Assembly (NCBI GenBank): GCA_038135065.1
Contig: JAYPWI010000036.1
Coordinates: forward strand, 1-28,864
Length of the DNA: 28,864 nucleotides
Direction: 5' to 3'
From: JAYPWI01 sp038135065
GTDB taxonomy: Bacteria; Actinomycetota; Acidimicrobiia; Acidimicrobiales; Poriferisodalaceae
Shown: piece after piece, positions 1 to 8,019 of the stretch
Numbering within the stretch: position 1 is the stretch's first letter
Layout: every line of letters starts with the position of its first letter
Position numbers and translations under genes: made by a program
The notes under the pieces: generated by a model
What the model saw: only the letters and a program-made list of their open reading frames with translations
The model's database searches: none
What the model was told of the DNA's origin: nothing

Positions 1-1
1 T

Positions 2-1405
2 GTGGTGAATCGGGGCCGTCCCACGGTGCCCGGCTACCTCCATCTCGACGACTCGCCACCGTTCCCGCTCCCCGACGTACCACCCCTCGGTGACGGCCTG
101 TTGCTGGACCAGGGCTTCAGGGTCGTCCACGTCGGTTGGCAATTCGATGTCGAACACCGCTCGTTGCTCGGTCTGCGGGCTCCCGCCCTCGGTGGTTCAC
201 CGCCGCCGACGGGGCGCGTGGAGTACGTCCTGTCGCCTGCGAGCGGTATGGCCGAGGAGGTCGATCGGTCCCGTTGGTCCGTTGCGGCCGATGGACGGCG
301 CCTGCGTGTGGCCGAGGGGTTCGTTCCCGGTGTCCGATACCGCATTTCGTACGAGTCCGATGAGGGCGTGGTGGCCGGCACCGGCTTGCTGGCCCTGCGA
401 GACGTCGTGCCATGGCTGAGGGCTACCCGATCGGTTCGCTCGGCACTGTTGTTCGGGGTATCACAGTGCGGCCGGGTGATTCGTCAGTTCCTCGCTGACG
501 GCTTCAATTCGGCCGAAGGCGGTGGCCGGGTCTACGACGCCATGCTGCCGGTCATCGCAGGCGGTCGACTGGGCGCTTTCAACGAGAGGTTCGCGGTTCC
601 AGGCGCCCTTCCCCAGGGGGCCGAGGGACTGCAAAAGCAGGAGTCACTCACCACCTACGGTGACCTGCTCGGGCCGAGCGACCGGGCCGGGGTGACGCCC
701 AAGGTCATCGCTCTCAACACCTCCACCGAGTACTGGCGGGGTGACGCGGCGCTGGTCCATGGCGACTTCCACGAGGCGGTCCGCGTTCATCATGTGGCCG
801 GAACACAGCATTCGGCAGGCCTGTTTCCGCAGCAGTTCGAGGACCCTTACCTCGGGACGAAGGGGCAGCACGGTTTCAACACGGTGGATTACCGACCCGT
901 ACTGCGGGCTCTGGTCGCTCAGCTCGTGAGCTGGGTGGATGACGACCTGGCACCGATGGCCGGGGTCGTACCCACCCCGGACCAATGTTCGACCCGCGCT
1001 CAGGTGCTGGATCTGTTCGCCCGTCGCGGGATCGCTGTCCCCGACGCAGCCTCGTTCGACCAACCCGACGGGCCGGTTCCCGCAATCGACTCGACAGGCA
1101 ACGAGGTGGGCGGTATCCACCTTCCCGACGTCGCAGTGCCCGTCGGCGTCCACACGGGCTGGAATGTTCGACACCCCGACTGCGGGGCTCCCCGAGAACG
1201 GCTGATGTTGCGGGGCTCGACCTGGTGGCACGAGGACGTCGGCCCACTCGAACCCCTCCTCGAGCGGGTTCGGGAGGTGATCTCCGATCTGGTTGATCGC
1301 CGACTGATCCTCGCCCGGGACGCAGCATTGCTCGAGCGTCAGTACGTGCAGCGCCACGGTGCAGCGCAAGAAGCCGCCCGTCCCGGGGAGCCGTCGAACG
1401 AGTAG
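2..1405 (+). CDS. alpha/beta hydrolase domain-containing protein (5' partial)
   Basis: The frame is already open at the window edge and the first codons (VVNRG) resemble an internal segment of the Abhydrolase_10 family, so the true start lies upstream. Visible family features are the nucleophile elbow G-V-S-Q-C-G with Ser at residue 154 of the partial protein, followed by a segment corresponding to the family's GFN and FN-RF stretches (DGFNSAE near 166 and AFNERF near 192). The family is annotated as putative secreted or cytosolic esterases or hydrolases of mostly unknown substrate. No signal peptide can be judged because the N-terminus is missing. The gene ends 10 bases before the next start, so it is probably co-transcribed with the phosphotransferase. 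Family assignment is fairly safe; substrate is unknown. Confidence 0.75.
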   Translation: MVNRGRPTVPGYLHLDDSPPFPLPDVPPLGDGLLLDQGFRVVHVGWQFDVEHRSLLGLRAPALGGSPPPTGRVEYVLSPASGMAEEVDRSRWSVAADGRRLRVAEGFVPGVRYRISYESDEGVVAGTGLLALRDVVPWLRATRSVRSALLFGVSQCGRVIRQFLADGFNSAEGGGRVYDAMLPVIAGGRLGAFNERFAVPGALPQGAEGLQKQESLTTYGDLLGPSDRAGVTPKVIALNTSTEYWRGDAALVHGDFHEAVRVHHVAGTQHSAGLFPQQFEDPYLGTKGQHGFNTVDYRPVLRALVAQLVSWVDDDLAPMAGVVPTPDQCSTRAQVLDLFARRGIAVPDAASFDQPDGPVPAIDSTGNEVGGIHLPDVAVPVGVHTGWNVRHPDCGAPRERLMLRGSTWWHEDVGPLEPLLERVREVISDLVDRRLILARDAALLERQYVQRHGAAQEAARPGEPSNE

Positions 1406-1415
1406 ACAATCCACC

Positions 1416-2444
1416 ATGGGGGACGATCCAGCCATCAACGAAGCGAACATCACGGCGTGGCTCGGGGACCGCACCGAGCTCGAGCCACCACTCCGCTTCG
1501 AACTGATCGCCGGCGGTCGCTCGAATATGACCTATACGGTCACCGACGCGGCGGGTCGCCGCTTCGTGCTGCGCCGGCCGCCTCTGGGGGAACTACTGCC
1601 CTCAGCCCACGACATGGCCCGGGAGCATCGCCTCATGCATGCGCTGCGGGACACCGATGTGCCGGTGCCCGTGATGGTGGGTCTGTGTCAGGACTCCTCG
1701 GTGAACCACCGAGATTTCTATGTCATGCACTACGTGGATGGGTTGGTCGTTCGAGACGTGGAGATCGGTCGAAACCTGTCGACGGCGTCCCGGGCTGCCA
1801 TGTCGAGCGCCCTGATCGACACCCTGTGTGCCCTGCACCGGGTGGACATCGACGCAGTCGGTCTCGGTGATCTGGCCAAGCGCTCCGGCTATGTGGAGCG
1901 GCAGCTCAAGCGATGGACGGGACAGTGGGAAGCAAGTAAGACACGTGAGCTACCCCTCATCGACGAAGTGGCCGCAGCCCTGGCCGCCCAGCAGCCCGAG
2001 CCCAGTCCGACCACCATCGCCCACGGTGACTTCCGGCTCTCCAACTGCATGATGGACCCCGCAGGCCCGGTGACCGCCGTTTTGGACTGGGAGCTGTGCA
2101 CCCTCGGCGAACCCATGGCCGACCTCGGCCTCCTTCTCTGTTATTGGAACGATCCTGCCGATCCTGACCCCGCCGGCGATGCCGAGACCACCGGGCTCGA
2201 GGGATTTCTCACCTCCGATGAGTTGGCTCGCCTCTACGCAGACGAGATGGGCGTGGCCCTCGACGATGTCACCTACTACCGGGCATTCGCCCATTGGCGC
2301 CTGGCCTGTATCGGCGAGGGGGTGTACGCCCGCTACCTCCACGGCCAGCAGGGAACCCAGGACGAGGAGATCGACCTGGACAGGATGCGGGACGGAATTC
2401 CACTTCGGGTGGAACGGGCCGCCTCGCTCCTCGGCCTGATCTGA
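1416..2444 (+). CDS. APH-fold phosphotransferase family protein
   Basis: The 342-residue protein has the aminoglycoside phosphotransferase/choline kinase-like fold. The N-lobe contains a GGRSNMTY glycine-rich segment (about residues 30-37) and VLRRPP. The C-lobe has the catalytic loop HGDFRLSN (H203, D205, N210) and the metal-binding LDWE (D224), followed by LGEPMADLG. This subgroup is the one often fused to, or encoded beside, acyl-CoA dehydrogenases of the ACAD10/11 type, where it is thought to phosphorylate hydroxyacyl-CoA; that role is established for ACAD10/11 and only inferred here. The ATG at 1416 is chosen over the upstream in-frame codon at 1359, which lies inside the preceding gene. 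It follows the hydrolase by 10 bases and is probably in the same operon. Confidence 0.85.
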   Translation: MGDDPAINEANITAWLGDRTELEPPLRFELIAGGRSNMTYTVTDAAGRRFVLRRPPLGELLPSAHDMAREHRLMHALRDTDVPVPVMVGLCQDSSVNHRDFYVMHYVDGLVVRDVEIGRNLSTASRAAMSSALIDTLCALHRVDIDAVGLGDLAKRSGYVERQLKRWTGQWEASKTRELPLIDEVAAALAAQQPEPSPTTIAHGDFRLSNCMMDPAGPVTAVLDWELCTLGEPMADLGLLLCYWNDPADPDPAGDAETTGLEGFLTSDELARLYADEMGVALDDVTYYRAFAHWRLACIGEGVYARYLHGQQGTQDEEIDLDRMRDGIPLRVERAASLLGLI

Positions 2445-2453
2445 CGATCCCGG

Positions 2454-2469
2454 GGTGACCGAGGTCACA
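2454..2469. promoter_or_regulatory. CRP-like operator (GGTGA-N6-TCACA)
   Basis: Half sites GGTGA and TCACA are separated by six bases, differing from the classical CRP consensus TGTGA-N6-TCACA at one position. The core GTGACC/GGTCAC is an inverted repeat around a two-base centre. It lies 10 bases after the phosphotransferase stop and 88 bases before the start of a cyclic-nucleotide-binding protein. The regulator encoded at 8020-8685 keeps the R-D-x-x-x-R recognition-helix pattern that reads GTGA in CRP, so it is a candidate ligand. This is a single-site sequence match with no experimental support. Confidence 0.5.
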
Positions 2470-2473
2470 GGCT

Positions 2474-2495
2474 GTCTGCGGCATGGGCGGCAGAC
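2474..2495 (+). other. inverted repeat upstream of CNB gene
   Basis: GTCTGC and GCAGAC form a 6-bp stem around a 10-base loop. There is no T-rich tail, so it does not look like a standard intrinsic terminator. It could be a weak terminator for the upstream operon, a regulator site, or chance. Confidence 0.25.
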
Positions 2496-2527
2496 GAGAT
2501 TCGTTGCGTCGATGACACTGACAACGT

Positions 2528-2542
2528 CCCGCAGGGTGCGGG
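2528..2542 (+). other. small hairpin just before the CNB ribosome binding site
   Basis: CCCGCA and TGCGGG pair into a 6-bp stem with a three-base GGG loop, immediately followed by the AAGAAAGG Shine-Dalgarno-like stretch of the gene at 2558. It could modulate access to, or stability of, the leader. The evidence is only the predicted fold. Confidence 0.3.
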
Positions 2543-2557
2543 AAGAAAGGCACCATC

Positions 2558-2977
2558 ATGTCCACCGACCGCAAGATCGATGCTCTCGCTGCAACCCCCC
2601 TGTTCGCCAGCTGCAGCCCGGCCCAACTCGAGGCGATCGCGAATGTGACCGAGTTCGTCACCATCAATGACGGTCACGTCATCGTGCGGGAAGGCCACAT
2701 CGGCCACGACATGCTGATCCTCACCGCCGGCAAGGCCGAGGTCCGTGTCGGAGATCGGGCCGTAGCCACCGTTGGAGCTGGTGACGTGGTGGGCGAGTTG
2801 GGCGTGGTGGATGGCCAGCGGGCCTCAGCCACGGTCACCGCGATCGAGGGTGTCGAAGGGTTCCTGGTTCCCCGTCGTGGGTTCTCACCCCTGCTCGACG
2901 CCGATCCTGCGCTGGCTCGCCCGCTACTCGACGCAGTGGTGGCCAAGCTGCGGGCGACCGACGCCGACCTGCACTGA
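2558..2977 (+). CDS. stand-alone cyclic nucleotide-binding domain protein
   Basis: This 139-residue protein is a single cNMP-binding beta-roll with no attached DNA-binding, kinase or channel domain. The phosphate-binding cassette is recognisable as G79-E80-L-G-V-V-D-G-Q-R88-A-S: the Glu that contacts the ribose and the Arg that contacts the phosphate are present, so cAMP or cGMP binding is plausible. The start is supported by a GAAAGG ribosome-binding site about 8 bases upstream. The leader holds a CRP-like operator and two small hairpins. A free-standing CNB may act as a cAMP buffer or a regulatory subunit for an unlinked partner; this is inference. It converges on the amidohydrolase gene with a 20-base gap and no clear terminator. 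Confidence 0.85.
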   Translation: MSTDRKIDALAATPLFASCSPAQLEAIANVTEFVTINDGHVIVREGHIGHDMLILTAGKAEVRVGDRAVATVGAGDVVGELGVVDGQRASATVTAIEGVEGFLVPRRGFSPLLDADPALARPLLDAVVAKLRATDADLH

Positions 2978-2997
2978 TCGACCCACCCGGGCCGCCG

Positions 2998-4641
2998 TCA
3001 TCGAATGGGAAACGGTTCCCCTTCGAAGACGGTGGCCCGGATCGGTATGTCTCTCAGCCCCTCGGCCCCCACGTCGTAGGGGTCCTCCCCGAGCACGGTG
3101 AAATCGGCTCGCTTGCCCCAACGCAGCGAGCCGACCTCGTCCTCGAGGCCCAACATGAACGCAGCGTTGATGGTGATGGCCTTGATCGCTGCGTCGAGGG
3201 ACGCCCGCTCGCTCGGACACATCACCTCCCCGGATTCGTTGATCCGGTTGGCGGCCACCCAGGCATTGTTGAGGGGCCGGGCAGGGGCCATCGTGAAATC
3301 GGAGTGCACGGCAAAGCGAACGCCCGCCCGCTCCAGGCTCCCCAGTCGAGACATCTGCGACGCTCGCTCGTAGCCCAGGGTGTGGTCGGCGAAGGGGCGA
3401 GAAAGTTCGTAGAGGTAATACACCTGCACCGATGCCTGAGCGCCCAGAGCGGCCAGCCGGTCGACCTGCTGTGGCCGGGAGATGCCGAAGTGCTCGAAGG
3501 TGAAACGGTGGTCGAATCGGGGGTGCTCACGCTGCAGTCGCTCGAGGGTTTGCAACACCAACTCCACGCCGAGGTCGCCGGTGCAGTGAACGTGGATCTT
3601 CAGGCCCTCCTCCCACAGGAGGCGGGCTGTTTCGGCGAACTGTTCCGGCGGTGTCATCCATTCCCCGTGCCGGCCATCGAGGTGGCCGGGAAACTCCAAT
3701 TGGAAGAGCTCGGCGAAAAACCCTCCGTCGGCGAACATCTTCACGTGATCGCTGAACCTCAGACGATGTGTATTGCGCTCGGGTAGGGATCGGATCCATT
3801 CCACGAGACCTTCGCCGTCGGGGCCTCGGTGGTTGGAGCCCATGACGAAGGGGGTCAACTGGACACGAAACGGAGTGTCGGGTCGTTCCATCACCGCCAC
3901 CAGATGGTCCCACTCTTCCTCGAATCCATACATCCCCACGGCCGCGTCACCGATCGTGGTCTGCCCTCCGTGGTGAATGACCTGTCGCATGCGATCCAAG
4001 CCGGCCCTGAACCGTTCTGTGCCCAGCAGCAGGGGAGTCAGGTAGCGGTAGCCGAAGGCCAGTCCCGTTTCGTAGAAGGCTCCTCGATCGACGTCGACCT
4101 GGGGGTGGCGCCTGGCCGCATCGAGATCGATGTCCATCCACCGGTAGCACGCATCGTTGACGAGGAAGGAGTGATAGCCCCGGTGCCAGATGATGATGGG
4201 TCGGTCGGCGGAGATGGCATTGAGTTGCGCCCGGTCGATATCTCCGTGCCAGATGGGGTGATGTCCCCACGCGATGAGCGGTTCTCCCGGGTCCAATCGG
4301 CGATGTAGTTCCTCGATGCGCTCGAGGAACTCGACTCGCGTCCGCACCGCAGGGATGTCCTCCCATGGCAGGTCCCACTCGACCGCTGTGGTGAACTCCA
4401 TGGGGAGCAGCACGGCAGCCATGGACGGGTGGAGGTGGGGGTCGATCAGGCCGGGCATGATGACGTCGTCGGCGAAGGTGTCGTCGATGACGTACGCATT
4501 CCGCTCCAACCACGGCCGAAGGGAGTCCAGGGTGCCGACCTCGACGATCCGGCCGTCCCGCACGGCGACTGCCTCGGCAGTCGGCATCGATGGCTCCATG
4601 GTCCGGACCCGTCGGGCGGTGAACACGGTGAGGTCGCTCAT
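2998..4641 (-). CDS. amidohydrolase, YtcJ-like (Amidohydro_3)
   Basis: The 547-residue protein is a metal-dependent amidohydrolase of the YtcJ/exoenzyme-regulatory group. It shows the metal-binding H69-L-H71 after MPGLID, a later H-V-H-C-T-G-D segment, a TFEHFG segment and H-S-D-F-T near the C-terminus (VHSDFTMAPARPL), all typical of this family. The reaction is presumably hydrolysis of a C-N bond in an amide or N-acyl compound, with unknown substrate, in the cytoplasm. The start is placed at the ATG at 4641 rather than 4794, because the earlier frame runs into the divergent oxygenase gene. A TACCGT box sits six bases before the ATG, which fits a leaderless transcript and would explain the absence of a Shine-Dalgarno. 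Confidence 0.85.
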   Translation of the reverse strand: MSDLTVFTARRVRTMEPSMPTAEAVAVRDGRIVEVGTLDSLRPWLERNAYVIDDTFADDVIMPGLIDPHLHPSMAAVLLPMEFTTAVEWDLPWEDIPAVRTRVEFLERIEELHRRLDPGEPLIAWGHHPIWHGDIDRAQLNAISADRPIIIWHRGYHSFLVNDACYRWMDIDLDAARRHPQVDVDRGAFYETGLAFGYRYLTPLLLGTERFRAGLDRMRQVIHHGGQTTIGDAAVGMYGFEEEWDHLVAVMERPDTPFRVQLTPFVMGSNHRGPDGEGLVEWIRSLPERNTHRLRFSDHVKMFADGGFFAELFQLEFPGHLDGRHGEWMTPPEQFAETARLLWEEGLKIHVHCTGDLGVELVLQTLERLQREHPRFDHRFTFEHFGISRPQQVDRLAALGAQASVQVYYLYELSRPFADHTLGYERASQMSRLGSLERAGVRFAVHSDFTMAPARPLNNAWVAANRINESGEVMCPSERASLDAAIKAITINAAFMLGLEDEVGSLRWGKRADFTVLGEDPYDVGAEGLRDIPIRATVFEGEPFPIR

Positions 4642-4647
4642 GGCAGG

Positions 4648-4653
4648 ACGGTA
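4648..4653 (-). promoter_or_regulatory. -10 box (TACCGT), probable leaderless start for amidohydrolase
   Basis: On the minus strand TACCGT is followed by six bases and then the ATG at 4641. TAnnnT placed 6-7 bases before a start codon is the known signature of leaderless transcription in actinobacteria. Confidence 0.5.
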
Positions 4654-4657
4654 GTCC

Positions 4658-4673
4658 CGCGCCCATGGGCGCG
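4658..4673. promoter_or_regulatory. 16-bp perfect palindrome in divergent promoter
   Basis: CGCGCCCATGGGCGCG is identical on both strands. It lies between the two divergent -10 boxes (4648-4653 and 4696-4701), where the -35 regions of both promoters would fall, which makes it a candidate operator for a dimeric regulator. It is GC-rich in a GC-rich genome, so chance cannot be ruled out. Confidence 0.4.
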
Positions 4674-4695
4674 CGGCGGGGCCCTGGGTAGTGGG

Positions 4696-4701
4696 TAACG
4701 T
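4696..4701 (+). promoter_or_regulatory. -10 box (TAACGT), probable leaderless start for oxygenase
   Basis: TAACGT is followed by seven bases and then the GTG at 4709. This placement is used to choose 4709 as the start over the in-frame GTG codons at 4691 and 4700, which precede or overlap the box. Confidence 0.5.
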
Positions 4702-4708
4702 GCTGCGG

Positions 4709-5719
4709 GTGAGCCTGCCGGTGATCGACCTCACACCGTTTGCAACGGGAGCCGACCACGATGCCCCCGAGGCCCTGGCCCAGGCCCGGCGCATCGACGA
4801 GACCTGCCGCGAGCTCGGCTTCCTGTTGGCCGAAGGTCATGGCATCGATCCAGCGACCAAGGCCGACCTCATGGCAGCCATGAAGGAGTTCTTCGCTCTG
4901 CCGCTCGCCGACAAGCAACGAATCGACATCGCAGCCAGTACCTGCCACCGCGGCTACGTGGGTCTCGGCGCCGAGTTCCTCGACGGCGCGTTGGGTGCTG
5001 GTGACGACATGGACACGGCTCGGGTAGGAGATCTCAAGGAGATCATCGACTCCGGTGTCGAGCACGGGCCCGACCATCCGGACGTGGTTGCCGGGACGCC
5101 CCTGCACGGCCCGAATCAACTTCCCGACCTGCCGGGATTCGCTGATGCGTGGCAGCGCTATTTCGACGAGGCGGTCGAGGCAAGCCTCCGGGCCCATCGC
5201 GGCGTGGCGGTTGCCCTCGGACTGCCTTCCACGTGGTTCGAGGGTCTCGCCGGAGGCGGTGACCCGTTCATGTACCACCTGCGCATGCTCCACTACCCCC
5301 CGACGTCCCGGGTCGCGGCGGCCCCGGGTCAGCCGGGGTGCGGCACCCACACCGATTACGGATCGGTGACCGTGGTGACCGACGATGGGGTCGGCGGGCT
5401 AGAGGTCCGGACCCGGTCGGGTGCCTGGCTCGAGGTCTCCGTGCCAGCTGACCTCGCTGTCGTGAACCTGGGCGACCTGATGTCGATCTGGTCCAACGAC
5501 CGCTATGTCTCGAATCCACACCGGGTGGTCAGCCCGCCCGACGTCGACCGGTACTCGATCCCCTTCTTCGTGGAACCGGGCTTCCACACCCGGATCGAGT
5601 GCATCCCGACCTGTTACTCGGCCGATGAACCGCCGCGCCACGCGCCCATGGTGACAGGGCCGTATCTGCTGTCCCGGTTCGATGGCACCCACGCCTACCG
5701 CAACCCGCTGCTCGACTGA
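4709..5719 (+). CDS. Fe(II)/2-oxoglutarate-dependent oxygenase, isopenicillin N synthase-like
   Basis: The 336-residue protein begins MSLPVIDLTPF, as expected for the DIOX_N domain of the isopenicillin N synthase family. The jelly-roll core carries the iron-binding triad H214, D216 (THTDYGSVT) and H271 (NPHRVV). R281 and S283 (RYS) are placed to bind the 2-oxoglutarate carboxylate. It is therefore expected to hydroxylate, desaturate or ring-open a small molecule using O2 and 2-oxoglutarate; the substrate cannot be read from sequence. The family is common in plants and actinobacteria. It is divergent from the amidohydrolase across 67 bases and 77 bases upstream of a CoA transferase on the same strand. 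The start is inferred from the -10 box and the family N-terminus. Confidence 0.88.
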   Translation: MSLPVIDLTPFATGADHDAPEALAQARRIDETCRELGFLLAEGHGIDPATKADLMAAMKEFFALPLADKQRIDIAASTCHRGYVGLGAEFLDGALGAGDDMDTARVGDLKEIIDSGVEHGPDHPDVVAGTPLHGPNQLPDLPGFADAWQRYFDEAVEASLRAHRGVAVALGLPSTWFEGLAGGGDPFMYHLRMLHYPPTSRVAAAPGQPGCGTHTDYGSVTVVTDDGVGGLEVRTRSGAWLEVSVPADLAVVNLGDLMSIWSNDRYVSNPHRVVSPPDVDRYSIPFFVEPGFHTRIECIPTCYSADEPPRHAPMVTGPYLLSRFDGTHAYRNPLLD

Positions 5720-5796
5720 TCCTCGGACTCCTCCGCCAGCTGGGCGGGAGCGGCCGCCGGTCCGCTGTGCTGAGATGTCCTGTCGAGGGAGGTCAG

Positions 5797-7011
5797 ATGA
5801 GCGACGACGCGATGTCCGCCGGTCCGATGAGGGGGGTCCGAGTCATCGACTTGGGCACCCTGCTGGCCGGTCCAGTTGCTGCCACCCTGCTCGGGGACAT
5901 GGGAGCCGAGGTCATCAAGGTCGAACAGCCGGGCGTCGGCGACTCCTTGCGGGGAGGGGCCACCCCACCGGGCCGGCCACCCCGAACCCAATGGCTGGTG
6001 GAGGGGCGGAACAAGCGCTCGGTGACCATCGATCTGCGACGGACCGAGGGTCAGGAGTTGGTCAGGCGTCTGGTGACGCAGAGCGATGTGCTGATCGAGA
6101 ACTTCACGCCGGGAACCCTCGAGCGATGGGGGCTCGGGTGGGAGGATCTGCGCAAGGTCAACGAGCGCCTGATCATGGTGCGAGTGTCGGGGTACGGGCA
6201 GACGGGGCCGTTGTCGGGGCGGGCCGGGTACGACCGCATCGCCCTGGGTATTTCGGGTTATCTGTATCCGACCGGCTATGCGGATCGCCCACCAGTCCGG
6301 CCGGCGTTTGCCACCGCTGACTACAACACGGCGACCTTTGCTGCCTTGGCTGCCATGTTCGCCCTCTACGAACGTGACGCCCAGGGCGGAACGGGTCAGA
6401 TGATCGATCTCGCCCTGTACGAGGCGCCCTTCCGCATCACGGGTGATCTGGTGCAGAACTACCAGCGCACGGGTGAGATCCGGGAGCGCATCGGTAATCG
6501 CAACCCCGGGTTCAGCCCCGCTGGGATCTTCCTGACCAGTGACGGAACATGGCTACAGATTGCGGCCGGAGGGCAGGGTCCATGGACCCGCCTCTGCGCA
6601 GCGATGGGTGACGAGGGGTTGGGTGACGACCCCCGCTTCGCCACCTCCCGAGATCGAATCCACCACGCCGACGAACTCGAGGAACTGCTCGGCGCATGGA
6701 TCCGACAGCGGACGTTCGAGGAGCTCGATGCCCTGTTCGCTGCGCACAACGTGCCCGCTGGTGGGATTCTCACCGCAGCCGACATCGTCGATCATCCCCA
6801 GTTCGCCGCCCGTGAGAACGTGGTCACCGTTGACGACGGTGCCGGGGGCCAGGTCATGATGCCGAACGTCGTGCCGACCCTGCGCGGCACCCCGGGCATG
6901 GTGCGCCACGCAGGCCAGCCGCTCGGGCACGACACCGACGAAGTCCTGACCTCGCTGCTGGAGATGTCTCCCGAGGACGTAGCCGCACTGCGGGCCGACG
7001 GGGTGATCTGA
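5797..7011 (+). CDS. CaiB/BaiF family (class III) CoA transferase
   Basis: The 404-residue protein matches class III CoA transferases: an N-terminal GVRVIDLGTLLAGP segment, then MGAEVIKVEQPG, then GYGQTGPL, and the probable catalytic Asp D175 in the ATADYNTA segment, which aligns with the Asp that forms the acyl-anhydride in formyl-CoA transferase. The family transfers CoA between acyl-CoA and free acids. The ATG at 5797 is preceded by a GAGGGAGG ribosome-binding site four bases away, so it is preferred to the upstream in-frame GTG at 5767. It follows the oxygenase by 77 bases. It ends 18 bases from the convergent GrdB-like gene, with no terminator seen in the gap. The substrate acid is unknown. 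Confidence 0.9.
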   Translation: MSDDAMSAGPMRGVRVIDLGTLLAGPVAATLLGDMGAEVIKVEQPGVGDSLRGGATPPGRPPRTQWLVEGRNKRSVTIDLRRTEGQELVRRLVTQSDVLIENFTPGTLERWGLGWEDLRKVNERLIMVRVSGYGQTGPLSGRAGYDRIALGISGYLYPTGYADRPPVRPAFATADYNTATFAALAAMFALYERDAQGGTGQMIDLALYEAPFRITGDLVQNYQRTGEIRERIGNRNPGFSPAGIFLTSDGTWLQIAAGGQGPWTRLCAAMGDEGLGDDPRFATSRDRIHHADELEELLGAWIRQRTFEELDALFAAHNVPAGGILTAADIVDHPQFAARENVVTVDDGAGGQVMMPNVVPTLRGTPGMVRHAGQPLGHDTDEVLTSLLEMSPEDVAALRADGVI

Positions 7012-7029
7012 TCGGTCGGACCTATGTGG

Positions 7030-7968
7030 TCACTCCGAGGTGAGACCGGCTCGGCGCTTCTGTTCGACGAAGGCGTCCCGGGCCCGTGCCGCCCCATCAC
7101 CTTCGAGGGCGGTCAGGTTCATGTTGTCCCGCTTCCATGCATGCGGGTCACCGGGCCACCGCAGTGACGACTGGACGGTGGTTCGGGGTCCGGGAGCCGA
7201 TGCGAGCAGGTCGAGGGCGAGGTCGAGCACGCCAGCCTGGGACGCAGGATCGTGGGGGAGCCCGGCCGAGTTGCCCAACGGCACGTCGGAGAAGACGAAC
7301 CGGGGGACCCCGACCGTCTCCACGATGTCCTTCGCTGCGCCCATGACCACTGTGGGAATCCCGGCTGCCTCGAGGTGGCGGGCGACCAGACTCACGGTCT
7401 GGTGGCAGACCGGTCAGGTGGGGACCAGCAGGGCCACGTCGGCCCCATCGGCACGGAGCAGTTCCTCGATCTGGGGGGCGTGTTCCTCGGTGGTCGTTCG
7501 TTGTCGGCGCACGGTGGGGACGCCATAGATCCGCGATGTCAATCCGCCGATCCTCCCCTGCGCAACGGCATCGGAGAGTTGGGCCACGGGAAGCCAGGTG
7601 TTGACGTCGTCGGCCCTGCTGTGGTGGCGGTCGTACCCGATGTGGGAGATCCGCAGGTCGTGGTCATCGGGGGTGGTGGGTGTGGAGGGTCGGGTGAACA
7701 CCTCGAAGAATTTGGCTGCCCCGTTGTAGGGCGCATCGGGCCCCTGATCGCCCAGTTCGGGGTGGTACGGGGCCGCGGTGGTGATCAAGGCGAGGCGGGC
7801 CTCAGCCAGCGGTGCGGCCACAGGGGTGAACGGAACGTCGGTGAAGCAGGGCCAGCGGTAGGGCTCGTAGCCCATGGCCCCGTACCAGGCTCGGGTTCGA
7901 TCGATGTAGCGGACGGGCTGGTGGGGGTGTGGTTCGGGCACCCCCGGGGTGGGCTCGTGGTCGCTCAT
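7030..7968 (-). CDS. GrdB/PrdB-like selenoprotein (in-frame TGA = Sec185)
   Basis: Read through the TGA at 7416-7414, this is one 312-residue protein of the glycine/sarcosine/betaine reductase component B and D-proline reductase superfamily. The codons around the TGA give L-V-P-T-U-P-V-C-H-Q-T, a U185-x-x-C188 redox motif where homologues carry Cys or Sec. The sequence before the stop (residues 1-184) and after it (186-312) is coherent in a single frame, with LEAAGIPTVVMG following directly. A SECIS-like hairpin lies 10-28 bases downstream. Grd and Prd reductases act in anaerobic Stickland fermentation, but related genes occur in aerobes with unknown function. It follows the CRP-type regulator by 51 bases and is probably in the same operon. 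A conventional gene caller would report it as two fragments, 7414-7968 and 7030-7395. Confidence 0.85.
7385..7403 (-). promoter_or_regulatory. SECIS-like hairpin for Sec185
   Basis: Reading the minus strand, ACCAGAC and GTCTGGT form a perfect 7-bp stem closed by a five-base CGTGA loop. The loop starts 17 bases after the TGA and has G as its second base, meeting the published bacterial SECIS criteria for stem, loop and distance. The same CGTGA begins the loop of the hairpin after the peroxiredoxin TGA. Confidence 0.75.
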
Positions 7969-8019
7969 CTCCCGATTGTTGCAGGCCGTGGCCGAGGCAG
8001 CAGCGGTGGGGGCTGCATC

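Noticed and set aside
7012..7029. Terminator between the convergent CoA transferase and selenoprotein genes
   Set aside because: No stable hairpin with a T-tail was found in the gap.
7385..7412. Alternative hairpin CGGTCTG/CAGACCG close to the selenoprotein TGA
   Set aside because: The stem is perfect but begins one base after the TGA and its CCAC loop has no G, so it fits the bacterial SECIS model less well than the CGTGA hairpin; the two are mutually exclusive.
7414..7968. Separate 184-residue gene ending at the TGA, with a second gene at 7030-7395
   Set aside because: The two parts are in the same frame, the TGA is at a conserved Cys/Sec site and a SECIS-like hairpin follows; a single selenoprotein is the better reading.
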